Shown here piece by piece: positions 41,873 through 50,053 of a stretch of 64,000 nt of DNA. A model generated the notes under the pieces. The model was not told where the DNA came from, made no database searches, and saw nothing but the letters and a program-made list of their open reading frames with translations. This DNA is from Kitasatospora setae KM-6054 (GTDB lineage Bacteria; Actinomycetota; Actinomycetes; Streptomycetales; Streptomycetaceae): assembly GCF_000269985.1 (NCBI RefSeq), contig NC_016109.1, positions 4,650,001 to 4,714,000 of the forward strand. The letters are read 5' to 3'. A program made the translations under genes and the position numbers. Within the stretch, counting starts at the first letter, position 1, and every line of letters starts with the position of its first letter.

Positions 41873-44232
41873 CCGCGCCCGCCGTCGAGACCCTCGCGGA
41901 AGACACCGGGCCCGCCGCCGTCGACTGGGCCGACCTCGGCCCGCGCCACCGGCTGGCCGGCACCGACTGGCGGGTCTGGGGCGTCGGACTGCTCCGCAAC
42001 GCCGGGTTCCCGGTCTCCGGCCTCGACCTGGTCGGCGGCACCCGCGCCCCGGCCGCCGCCGCCGCGCTCACCGCCGGCCACGGCACCGCCGACGCGTTCC
42101 ACGCCGCCTACGCCGCCGACGCCGACGCCGAGGGCACCGCCCTCGCCCGCCTCGCCACCGACCCCAGGCTCCGCCTCGCCATCGCCTGGCAGAACCGCAC
42201 CGTCTACCGGATCCTCGACTCGCTGGCCGCCCCCGGCGGCAAGGAGACCAAGCGCCGCCAGCGCGAACGCACCCTCGCCATGTACTGGCTGCGCTACTGC
42301 GCCAAGGCCGACACCATCGGCTTCTTCGGCCCCGCCGCCTGGATCGGCGTCGGCCGCACCGACCGCGCCGTCGACGTCGAGCCAGGCCCCGGCCTGGTCG
42401 CCGCCACCCACACCGCCCTGGAGCGCTGGACGGTCGCCGCCGTCGCCGACTGGATGGCCGAACAGCCCGGCGCCCGCTGGTGGTTCCCGCCGGTGCTGCG
42501 CCCCGACGTCCAGCTGGACGGCGACCGGCTGGTGCTGCCCACCCGCAAGGTGCTCCGGCTGCGCCCCGAGGAGGCCCAGCTGCTGCGGCTCGCCGACGGC
42601 GACCGCCACGCCGAGCGGATCACCGACCTGCTGATCGCCGAGCACGGCTGGGACGCCGCCACCGCCCGCGACAGGGTGGAGAAGGCCCTCGGCCGGCTGC
42701 TGCGCCAGCGCGTCCTCGGCTGGGACGCCAACATCCCGGTCGACGTCCGCGCCGAGCGGGTGCTGCGCCGCCGGGTCGACGCCATCGGCGACCCCGCGCT
42801 GTTCGTCCGCTACGACGCGGTGCTGACCGAACTCGCCCGCCACAAGCGGGAGATCGAGCGGGCCGGGACCGCCGAGCAGCTGGTCGAGGCACTGGACGCG
42901 CTGGACGCGTACTTCGTCGAGACCACCGGCGAGGCCGCCTCCCGCGAGGAGGGCAAGGCGTACGCCGGGCGCACCCTGAGCTACCAGGACGCGCTGCGGG
43001 ACTGCCGGATGGAGCTCGGCCGGGACTTCCTGGACGCGCTGGCCCGCCCGCTCGCCCTGGTCGCCGACGCCGCCGACTGGTTCGGCAACCGGCTGGCCGA
43101 ACTCGTCGAGGCCGAGGTCGCCGGATTCGTCCGGGCCGCCGCCGCCAAGCTGCCGGCCGGCACGCCCGTCACCCTCGCCGACGTCTGGCCGCAGACCCTG
43201 GCGCTGTTCTGGGGCGAGCACGACCACCCGGTGCGGCGCGCGGTCGGCGAACTCGCCCTGAAGTGGCGCGAGGTGATCGGCGAGCTGCCCGACGGCGCCA
43301 CCCGGGTCGAGCTGCCCGCCGACCGGATCGCCGCCCGGGTCCGGGAGGTCTTCGCCACCGGCGAGGTGCGCTCCCCGCACCTCGCCGTGCACAGCCCCGA
43401 CCTCCAGGTGGTGGCCCGCTCCGCGGCGGCGGTCAACGCGGGCGACTACACGGTGGTGCTCGGCGAGATGCACGCCTGCCTGGCCACCCTCGACCTGCCG
43501 TTCCTGGACTGGACGGCCGGCCCCGGCGGCACCGTCCGCGACCGGGTCAACCGGGTGATCGGCGCCGAACGCCTGGTGCCGCTGCTCCCGGTCGGCTGGA
43601 AGCGCAACAGCGGCCGGATGGTGCCCGCCCCGATCGGCGCCGGCGACCGGCTGATCGGCTTCACCCGCGCCCCGTTCGACCAGCGCGACCGGATCGAGCC
43701 CGCCGTCTCCATCACGCTCGCCGAACAGGACGGGCGGGTCACCGCGACCACCGCCGACGGCCGTGCCCGCTCGCTCTCCGAACTGCTCGCGGTGCTGATC
43801 TCGATCATCGCCTGCGACGCCTTCAAGATCGGCCTGGACCGGCCGCACGCCCCCCGGGTCACCCTGGACGGCCTGGTGCTGTTCCGGGAGACCTGGCGGC
43901 TGCCGCCGACCGGCGTCGAGCTCCCCGCCAAGGCCGACCGGCACCGCGACTACCTGGCGGTGCGCCGCTGGGTGGACGCCAACGGCCTGCCGGACCGGGC
44001 GTTCGTCAAGTTCCCCGAGGAGACCAAACCCTCCCTGGTCGACTTCACCAGCCCGGTGCTGGTGCTGTCCTTCGCCAACCTCGTCCGCCGCGCGGTGCAG
44101 TCCGACCCGGACGCCGTGGTGACCGTCAGCGAACCGCTGCCGGCCCCCGAGGAGTCCTGGCTGCCCGACGCCGACGGCGAGCGCTACGTCAGCGAGCTTC
44201 GGCTCCAGATCAGCCGAGAGGTGCCGCAATGA
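41869..44232 (+). CDS. Stand-alone LanB-like lantibiotic dehydratase-family protein
   Basis: A 787-aa protein that resembles the N-terminal (glutamylation) domain of LanB dehydratases. It has LAMYWLRYCAKADTIGFFGP, IAWQNRTVYRILDSL, AELVEAEVAGFVR and late VSITLAEQDGRV, VTLDGLVLFRETWR and PDRAFVKFPEETKP segments. Full LanB enzymes are ~1000 aa and act with LanC on a precursor peptide; neither partner is present. Known short relatives use aminoacyl-tRNA to form amide bonds (PEARL-type enzymes) or to activate hydroxyls. Here it lies between an aminotransferase and diaminopropionate genes (4-bp overlaps on both sides), suggesting aminoacyl transfer in small-molecule assembly. Function is inferred. 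Confidence 0.78.
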   Translation: MTAPAVETLAEDTGPAAVDWADLGPRHRLAGTDWRVWGVGLLRNAGFPVSGLDLVGGTRAPAAAAALTAGHGTADAFHAAYAADADAEGTALARLATDPRLRLAIAWQNRTVYRILDSLAAPGGKETKRRQRERTLAMYWLRYCAKADTIGFFGPAAWIGVGRTDRAVDVEPGPGLVAATHTALERWTVAAVADWMAEQPGARWWFPPVLRPDVQLDGDRLVLPTRKVLRLRPEEAQLLRLADGDRHAERITDLLIAEHGWDAATARDRVEKALGRLLRQRVLGWDANIPVDVRAERVLRRRVDAIGDPALFVRYDAVLTELARHKREIERAGTAEQLVEALDALDAYFVETTGEAASREEGKAYAGRTLSYQDALRDCRMELGRDFLDALARPLALVADAADWFGNRLAELVEAEVAGFVRAAAAKLPAGTPVTLADVWPQTLALFWGEHDHPVRRAVGELALKWREVIGELPDGATRVELPADRIAARVREVFATGEVRSPHLAVHSPDLQVVARSAAAVNAGDYTVVLGEMHACLATLDLPFLDWTAGPGGTVRDRVNRVIGAERLVPLLPVGWKRNSGRMVPAPIGAGDRLIGFTRAPFDQRDRIEPAVSITLAEQDGRVTATTADGRARSLSELLAVLISIIACDAFKIGLDRPHAPRVTLDGLVLFRETWRLPPTGVELPAKADRHRDYLAVRRWVDANGLPDRAFVKFPEETKPSLVDFTSPVLVLSFANLVRRAVQSDPDAVVTVSEPLPAPEESWLPDADGERYVSELRLQISREVPQ

Positions 44233-45284
44233 CCGTGCTCGTCCCCGACGGCGCCGCGGTACGGGTACGCCCGCACCGGCCGTCGGACCCCGACATCGTC
44301 GCCACGATCGGCGGAACCCCGCTGGTCGCGCTCGACCGCCTGTTCCCGCCCGCCCGCTTCCAGGTGTACGCCAAGTGCGAGCGGTTCAACCCCGGCGGCT
44401 CCATCAAGGACCGGGCCGCCAAGTCGATGGTCGAGCAGGCCATCGCCAGCGGCCGGATCGTCCCCGGCGTCTCCACCGTGGTGGAGTCCTCCTCCGGGAA
44501 CCTGGGCATCGCGCTCGCCCAGCTGTGCAACTTCCACCGGCTCGGCCTGGTCATCGTGGTCGACCCGCGCACCACCCCGCAGAACCTCGCCATCATGCGG
44601 GCCTACGGCGCCAGGGTGGAGGTGGTCGAGCACCGCGACCCGGCCACCGGCGAGTACCTGCCGGCCCGGATCGCCCGGGTCCGGCACCTGCTGGAGACCG
44701 TCCCCGACGCCTGGTGGCCCAACCAGTACGCCAACGAGGACAACGCCCGCGCCCACCACGGCACCATGCGGGAGATCGTCGAGGCGCTGCCCGCCGCCCC
44801 CGACTACCTGTTCCTGGCGGCCGGCACCACCGGCACCCTGCGCGGCTGCGCCGAGTACGTCCAGGCCCAGGGGCTGTCCACCCGGGTGGTCGCGGTGGAC
44901 GCCGTCGGCAGCGTGATCTTCGGCCCGCCGGAGCCCTGGGAGGCCGCCCACAAGCGCACCATCCCCGGCCACGGCGCCGCCGTCGTCCCCGCGCTGCTGC
45001 GGCCCGGACTGGCCGACCGGGTGGTCAAGGTGACCGACTCCGAGTGCATCCGGGGCTGCCGCAGCCTGCTGGCCGAGGAGTCGATCCTGGCCGGCGGCTC
45101 CTCCGGCGCGGTGATCGCCGCGCTCCGGCAGTCCGCCGACTGGATCGAGCCCGGCGCCGTCTGCGTCGCGGTGCTCCCGGACGGCGGCGACCGCTACCTC
45201 GACACCATCTACGACGACCAGTGGGTCGAGTCCTACCTCCGGCAGTACCTGCCGCCCACCGAGCAAGAGAGAGACACGCCATGA
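44229..45284 (+). CDS. sbnA: 2,3-Diaminopropionate biosynthesis protein SbnA-like
   Basis: A 351-aa fold type II PLP enzyme of the cysteine synthase family. The cofactor Lys is in NPGGSIKDRAAKSM, the substrate loop is VESSSGNLGIALAQ, the phosphate loop is AAGTTGTLRG, and GGSSGAV lies near the C terminus. SbnA condenses O-phosphoserine with glutamate to give N-(1-amino-1-carboxyethyl)-glutamate. The immediate partner gene is SbnB-like (4-bp overlap), which makes this assignment much more likely than cysteine synthesis. Confidence 0.9.
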   Translation: MTVLVPDGAAVRVRPHRPSDPDIVATIGGTPLVALDRLFPPARFQVYAKCERFNPGGSIKDRAAKSMVEQAIASGRIVPGVSTVVESSSGNLGIALAQLCNFHRLGLVIVVDPRTTPQNLAIMRAYGARVEVVEHRDPATGEYLPARIARVRHLLETVPDAWWPNQYANEDNARAHHGTMREIVEALPAAPDYLFLAAGTTGTLRGCAEYVQAQGLSTRVVAVDAVGSVIFGPPEPWEAAHKRTIPGHGAAVVPALLRPGLADRVVKVTDSECIRGCRSLLAEESILAGGSSGAVIAALRQSADWIEPGAVCVAVLPDGGDRYLDTIYDDQWVESYLRQYLPPTEQERDTP

Positions 45285-46312
45285 GGATCCTCGGGCGGGA
45301 GGACGTCAGGGTCGCCCTGGCCGACCTCGACTCCGCCGTCATCGGCCTGGTCCGCGACGCCTACGTGCTGCACGGCCAGGGCAAGTCCGACCTCCCCTTC
45401 TCGACCTTCCTGCGCCCGCTGCACCGCTCCGACTCGCGGATCATCGCGCTGCCCGCCTACCTCGGCGGACCGGCCCCGGTGATGGGCCTGAAGTGGATCT
45501 CGTCCTTCCCGGAGAACGTCAAGCGCGGGATGCAGCGCGCCAGTTCGCTGTGCATCCTGAACGACCTGGAGTCCGGCTACCCGCTGGCCCTGATGGAGGG
45601 CAGCCAGATCTCCGCGGTCCGCACCGCGGCCGGCGCGGCGCTCGCCTCCGGCCTGCTGAACACCGGCCGCGAGGTCCGCACCGCCGGCCTGGTCGGCTGC
45701 GGCACCATCAACCACCGGGTGACGCACTTCCTCACCCAGGTGCACGGCGAGCTGGAGACCGTCCTGCTGCAGGACGCCTACCCGGAGCGGGCCGAGGTGT
45801 TCGCCGCCGAACTCGCCGCCGAGTACCCGGACATCGCCTTCCGGGCCGCCCCGCTGAGCCAGGTGCTGACCGCCGACACGGTCTCGATCGCCACCACCGA
45901 CTCCACGTACTGGCTCGACCTCGCCGCCCACCCGCAGCGCCCGCACGGCCAGGTCGTGCTGCACCTGTCGCTGCGCGACCTGTCGGTCGGGTCGGTGCTC
46001 GACGCGGTCAACGTGGTCGACGACGCCGACCACGCGATCCGCGAGCAGACCTCGCTGCACAAGGCCGAACTGCGCTCCGGCCACCGCCGCTTCGTCACCG
46101 CCGAGATCGGCGCGCTGCTCGACGGCACCGCCGAACTGCCGGACGGCGCCCGCACCGTGGTGTTCTCCCCGTTCGGCCTCGGGGTGCTCGACCTGGCCGT
46201 CGCCGAGGCGGTGCTGAACGTCGCCGAGAAGGCCGGGCTCGGCACCGAGGTCGACGGCTTCGACCCCGGCACCCACAAGGTCACCTCGCACTTCACCGGG
46301 AGCCCCGCATGA
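45281..46312 (+). CDS. sbnB: 2,3-Diaminopropionate biosynthesis protein SbnB-like
   Basis: A 343-aa ornithine cyclodeaminase/mu-crystallin-family dehydrogenase. Substrate-binding MGLKWISSFPENVKRGMQRA and LMEGSQISAVRTAAGAALAS precede the NAD-binding TAGLVGCGTINHRVTHFL and VSIATTDSTYW. SbnB oxidatively cleaves the SbnA product into L-2,3-diaminopropionate and 2-oxoglutarate. Together the two genes supply the diamine to this cluster. The start overlaps the SbnA stop and the end overlaps the ketoreductase start. Confidence 0.9.
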   Translation: MRILGREDVRVALADLDSAVIGLVRDAYVLHGQGKSDLPFSTFLRPLHRSDSRIIALPAYLGGPAPVMGLKWISSFPENVKRGMQRASSLCILNDLESGYPLALMEGSQISAVRTAAGAALASGLLNTGREVRTAGLVGCGTINHRVTHFLTQVHGELETVLLQDAYPERAEVFAAELAAEYPDIAFRAAPLSQVLTADTVSIATTDSTYWLDLAAHPQRPHGQVVLHLSLRDLSVGSVLDAVNVVDDADHAIREQTSLHKAELRSGHRRFVTAEIGALLDGTAELPDGARTVVFSPFGLGVLDLAVAEAVLNVAEKAGLGTEVDGFDPGTHKVTSHFTGSPA

Positions 46313-47061
46313 CCGGACTGTTCCAGGAGGGCACCCGGGCCGTCGTCACCGGCGCCTCGCGCGGCATCGGCGCCGCGATCGCCCTCCAGCTCGCCGAGCA
46401 CGGCTGCGACGTCGCGCTCAACTACCGTTCCAGCGCCGGGAAGGCCGAGCAGCTGGCGGAGAAGATCGAGGGCCTGGGCCGGCGCGCCCTGCTGGTGAAG
46501 GCCGACGTCTCGGACGAGGCGCAGGTCACCGCGATGTACAAGGAGATCCGCACCGCCTGGGGCGGGGTCGACGTCGCGGTCCTCAACTCGGGGATCACCG
46601 CCGACGGGCACTTCGCGGCGATGAGCGCCGCCAAGTGGCAGGAGGTGATCTCCACCAACCTGACCGGCGCGTTCCTGACGGCCCGCGAGGCGACCAAGCA
46701 GATGTACGCCTCCGGCGGCTCGATCGTCTTCATCGCCTCCACCTCCGGGATCGCCGGCCGGGTCGGCCAGGCCAACTACGCCGCCTCCAAGGGCGGGGTG
46801 ATCGCGATGGCCAAGACCCTCGCCTACGAGGGCGCGCCGAAGGGCATCCGGGTCAACGTGGTCGCGCCCGGCTTCATCGACACCGACATGGTGAAGAAGG
46901 TGCCGCGCGCCCAGCTCAAGGAGGCCGCGGCGGCGATCCCGCTGGGCCGGATGGGCACCCCGGAGGAGGTCGCCCAGGCGGCGGTCTTCCTGGCCAGCCC
47001 GGCGGCCTCGTACATCACCGCCAAGGTGCTCACCGTCGACGGCGGAATGCTCTACAGCTGA
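46309..47061 (+). CDS. 3-Oxoacyl-ACP reductase (FabG-like ketoreductase)
   Basis: A 250-aa SDR. It has the cofactor motif VVTGASRGIGAAIA, Asn in VAVLNSG, the catalytic Ser-Tyr-Lys in FIASTSGIAGRV and NYAASKGGV, and the C-terminal APGFIDTDMV and VDGGMLYS of FabG. It would reduce the beta-keto group after each chain extension by the KS-CLF. The adjacent ACP and dehydratase complete a reducing type II PKS set. Confidence 0.93.
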   Translation: MTGLFQEGTRAVVTGASRGIGAAIALQLAEHGCDVALNYRSSAGKAEQLAEKIEGLGRRALLVKADVSDEAQVTAMYKEIRTAWGGVDVAVLNSGITADGHFAAMSAAKWQEVISTNLTGAFLTAREATKQMYASGGSIVFIASTSGIAGRVGQANYAASKGGVIAMAKTLAYEGAPKGIRVNVVAPGFIDTDMVKKVPRAQLKEAAAAIPLGRMGTPEEVAQAAVFLASPAASYITAKVLTVDGGMLYS

Positions 47062-47113
47062 CCCCCGTCACCGAACTGACGCTCCATCACATCACCGACG
47101 AGAGGAAACCGCC

Positions 47114-47404
47114 ATGTCCACCGCCACCTTCGAGGACGTCCGCGCCCAGGCCGAGCAGCGCCTGGAGCGGAACCTGAGGATCAAGTCGATGATCATCGAC
47201 CGCCTGGGCCTGGACGCCGAGGCCGAGGTCGTCTCCGACAACCAGCCGCTGTTCGGCCGCGGCCTGGAGATGGACTCGCTGGACACCCTGGAGATCGTTG
47301 TCATGATCAACAACGAGTACGACGTGCTGATCAGCGACGACGACTTCGAGGCGTTCGGCTCCATCAACGCCCTGGTCGACTTCATCGAAGCCCGCGAGGT
47401 CTGA
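47114..47404 (+). CDS. Acyl carrier protein
   Basis: A 96-aa carrier with the phosphopantetheine Ser in FGRGLEMDSLDTLEIVVMIN. The N-terminal 25 residues are a longer helix than in housekeeping ACP. It sits between the ketoreductase and dehydratase genes, so it is the chain-carrying ACP of the type II PKS. A GAGAGGAAA site precedes the ATG. Confidence 0.92.
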   Translation: MSTATFEDVRAQAEQRLERNLRIKSMIIDRLGLDAEAEVVSDNQPLFGRGLEMDSLDTLEIVVMINNEYDVLISDDDFEAFGSINALVDFIEAREV

Positions 47405-47406
47405 CC

Positions 47407-47946
47407 GTGACCCCCGCCACCGCCCTCGCGCCCGCCAAGGCCGCCGCGCCGGGCCGGGAGAAGCCGAAGACCTTCGCCTACTCCTCCGACGACATCAAGC
47501 GGATGCTGCCGCACCGCTGGCCGATGCTGATGATCGACCGCGCCTACGACGTGGTCCCCGGCGTCTCCGGACGCGGCGTCAAGAGCGTCTCGGTGAACGA
47601 GCCGTTCTTCGCCGGCCACTACCCCGACCACTCGATCATGCCCGGCGTGATGATCGTCGAGGCGATGGCCCAGCTGGTCGCCGTGGTCTACGTCGCCGAG
47701 CTGCTGGAGGCCCCGGCCCCGGCCGCCGGAAGCGAGCCCGCCGACCCCTCGGCCAGCGTCGGCTACCTCGGCTCGATCAGCTCGATGAAGTTCTCCCGGC
47801 TGGTCGTCCCCGGCGACCAGCTCACCCTGGAGGCCAAGCTCGGCCAGAAGCTCGGCGGCCTGCGCTCGGTCTCGGTCCGGGCCTCGGTCGGCACCGAACT
47901 CGCCGCCGCCGGCTCGCTGATCGTCACCACCGAGCGCAAGGGCTGA
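47407..47946 (+). CDS. 3-Hydroxyacyl-ACP dehydratase (FabZ-like)
   Basis: A 179-aa hotdog-fold enzyme. The catalytic His is in MLPHRWPMLMIDRA and the Glu in FAGHYPDHSIMPGVMIVEAM, the FabZ signature. An insert with PAPAAGSEPADPSAS after the central helix and an Ala/Lys-rich N terminus make it longer than FabZ (~150 aa). It would dehydrate the 3-hydroxyacyl chain to the enoyl state. With no enoylreductase in the cluster, double bonds should remain. Confidence 0.92.
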   Translation: MTPATALAPAKAAAPGREKPKTFAYSSDDIKRMLPHRWPMLMIDRAYDVVPGVSGRGVKSVSVNEPFFAGHYPDHSIMPGVMIVEAMAQLVAVVYVAELLEAPAPAAGSEPADPSASVGYLGSISSMKFSRLVVPGDQLTLEAKLGQKLGGLRSVSVRASVGTELAAAGSLIVTTERKG

Positions 47947-47998
47947 CCCCGCCCCGCTCCCCGCAGGCCCCGCCCCAGCACAGACAAGGAGGTGTGCC

Positions 47999-50017
47999 AT
48001 GTCCATCACGATCCGCCCCTACCAGGAGGGCGACGCGCACGACATCGCCGAGCTCTACAACCGGCACCGCGACAACCCCAACCCGGTGGCGGGCGGGATC
48101 ACCGGCGCCGAACTGGAACGCGAACTCGCCGAGCGCGACACCGCGACGTTCCTGGTCGCCGTCGAGGACGGCCGGGTGGTGGGCACGTTCGGGCTGTTCC
48201 ACAGCACCGGACGGCGCTCCGCCCGGGCCGGCGAGCTGATCGCCGACATGTTCTTCGTCGCCCCGGCCTACCGCAACGGCGTCATCACCGGCCGGCTGTT
48301 CACCGAGGCCGTCGAGTGGATGATGCGCTGCGGCTGCCTCGTCCTGCGGCTGACCGTCAACCCGGCCAACACCGTCGCCTTCAAGCTCTACCGGCGGGTC
48401 GGCTGCGTCTCGGTCGGCGAGACCGTCCCCGGCGAGGACGGCAACGTCGAACTGCACAACTACATCCCGCTGATCCTGCGCGGCGTCTTCCACGACCTCG
48501 GCCCCGAGGCCGTGGCGGAACTCGGCAAGCTCAGCAGCTTCGGCAGCGTCACCGACGGCCGGGACGGCGAACTCCGCTCCGACGTACGGCTGGTGGACGG
48601 CGTCCGGACGGTCGGCTACGCTCTCGCGCTCGGCGGCTTCAAGCTCACCGCCGGCATCGACGTCGACCGCGGCCTGCTGCTCGACGCCCGGCTCACCGAC
48701 CCGGACGGCGCCACCCGGCAGCTGCGGATCGCCGAAGCCCCCTACGAGGTCAAGGAGTCGACGGGCGGGCAGCCACACCGCTTCGGCGGCGACGGCCTCA
48801 CCGCCGAACTCGACCCCGCCGAGGGCACCCTCACCGTGCACGCCGAGGGCCACCACGGGCCGGTGTTCGTCTCCACCTGGCCCAGCGCCGAGGCCGACCG
48901 CTCGGCCGGCTGGCGCGAGGGCCAGGCCCGGACGCTGGAGGTCCGGGCCGTCGAGCACGGCGTCGAGGTCTCCGAGCGCACCGGCGGCAACCTGGTCACC
49001 GGCACCCTCACGCTCCACCGGGGCGTGCTGGAACAGCAGTTCAGCTACACCACCCGGCCCGGCCGGATCTTCCAGACCGTCGGACTGCGCCAGGGCGAGT
49101 TCGCCCTGACCGGCCCCGACGGCGCCGAACGGCACCCGATCGGCACCGGCATCGGCGTCCGCGACACCTCCGAGGTGGTCGCCGCCGCCCGGACCGCCCC
49201 GGCGGGCAGCGCGCTCGCCTGGACCGACGGCACCACCCGGGTCGCGCTCCCGGCCGGCCACCCGGTCCGGCTGATCACCGCCACCCTGGTCGAACGGCAC
49301 CTCGTCCCCGACGCCGACGGCACCGCCCGGCTGCGCACCGAGTTCGCCACCGGCCCGGACCGGGCCGCCACCCGCACCGCCTCGGTCGGACAACCGCTCG
49401 ACGGACAACGGAAGTTGACCGTCAAGGCGGCGGCCGGCGGAATCACCGGCTGGACCGAGGACGGCACCAAGGTGCTCCGCAGCCCCGCCCCCCGCACCCG
49501 CGCCTTCGGCTGCAACCCGCGCTGGCGGGCCGGGGCCTGGGTCACCCGCGAACACCACCGGCACAGCCTCGCCACCGGCCTCGGCTGGGGCGTCGCCACC
49601 CCGGAGTGGGAGCAGAAGCACCCGCTCGGCCTGGCCGCCCCGCAGGAGGGCGTCAGCTGGGAGGTCACCGCCCCCGAACGGACCGCCGAACCGGTCCGGC
49701 TCGACGTCCACGCCCCCGGCGCGGACGAGGAGACCGTCCTCTGGCTCACCCCCGACACCCCGGCCGACACCGCCGTGGTGATCGACTCGGCCGGCACCCG
49801 GCACGCCCTGGACAGCGGCGCCTTCCGGCAGGTCTGGGCCGCCGCCGCCGCGGTCCGGCTGACCGGCGGCCACTGGCTGCACCTCACCCCCGCCGGCCCG
49901 GCCGGCACCCAGGAGATCGTCCTGCGCACCACCTCCTCCGGACTGCTGATCGGCTGCGCCTCGGCCGGAGCCGACGCCGCCTGGCAGCTGTCCGTCCACC
50001 CCGCACCCGCGATCTGA
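47999..50017 (+). CDS. GNAT acyltransferase fused to large unknown domain
   Basis: A 672-aa protein. Residues 1-~165 form a GNAT fold: ITIRPYQEGDAHDIAELYNR, MFFVAPAYRNGVITGRLFTE (acyl-CoA-binding loop) and LRLTVNPANTVAFKLYRRVG. The following ~500 residues are strand-rich with no signature I recognise (for example QPHRFGGDGLTAELDPAEG and HRHSLATGLGWGVATPEWEQ). They have a sugar-epimerase- or beta-sandwich-like flavour, which is only an impression. An AAGGAGG site precedes the ATG. It may acylate an amine of the product, with the C-terminal part as a substrate-binding module. Confidence 0.72.
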   Translation: MSITIRPYQEGDAHDIAELYNRHRDNPNPVAGGITGAELERELAERDTATFLVAVEDGRVVGTFGLFHSTGRRSARAGELIADMFFVAPAYRNGVITGRLFTEAVEWMMRCGCLVLRLTVNPANTVAFKLYRRVGCVSVGETVPGEDGNVELHNYIPLILRGVFHDLGPEAVAELGKLSSFGSVTDGRDGELRSDVRLVDGVRTVGYALALGGFKLTAGIDVDRGLLLDARLTDPDGATRQLRIAEAPYEVKESTGGQPHRFGGDGLTAELDPAEGTLTVHAEGHHGPVFVSTWPSAEADRSAGWREGQARTLEVRAVEHGVEVSERTGGNLVTGTLTLHRGVLEQQFSYTTRPGRIFQTVGLRQGEFALTGPDGAERHPIGTGIGVRDTSEVVAAARTAPAGSALAWTDGTTRVALPAGHPVRLITATLVERHLVPDADGTARLRTEFATGPDRAATRTASVGQPLDGQRKLTVKAAAGGITGWTEDGTKVLRSPAPRTRAFGCNPRWRAGAWVTREHHRHSLATGLGWGVATPEWEQKHPLGLAAPQEGVSWEVTAPERTAEPVRLDVHAPGADEETVLWLTPDTPADTAVVIDSAGTRHALDSGAFRQVWAAAAAVRLTGGHWLHLTPAGPAGTQEIVLRTTSSGLLIGCASAGADAAWQLSVHPAPAI

Positions 50018-50053
50018 CCCCGCGCCACTCCTCGAAAGGACACCGAGACCACC

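Noticed and set aside
41869-44232. Lanthipeptide cluster
   Set aside because: There is a LanB-like gene but no LanC cyclase, no leader peptidase and no obvious precursor with Ser/Thr/Cys-rich core. The neighbours are small-molecule enzymes.
44229-45284. Cysteine synthase (housekeeping)
   Set aside because: The protein belongs to that family, but the overlapping SbnB-type gene and cluster setting favour diaminopropionate synthesis.
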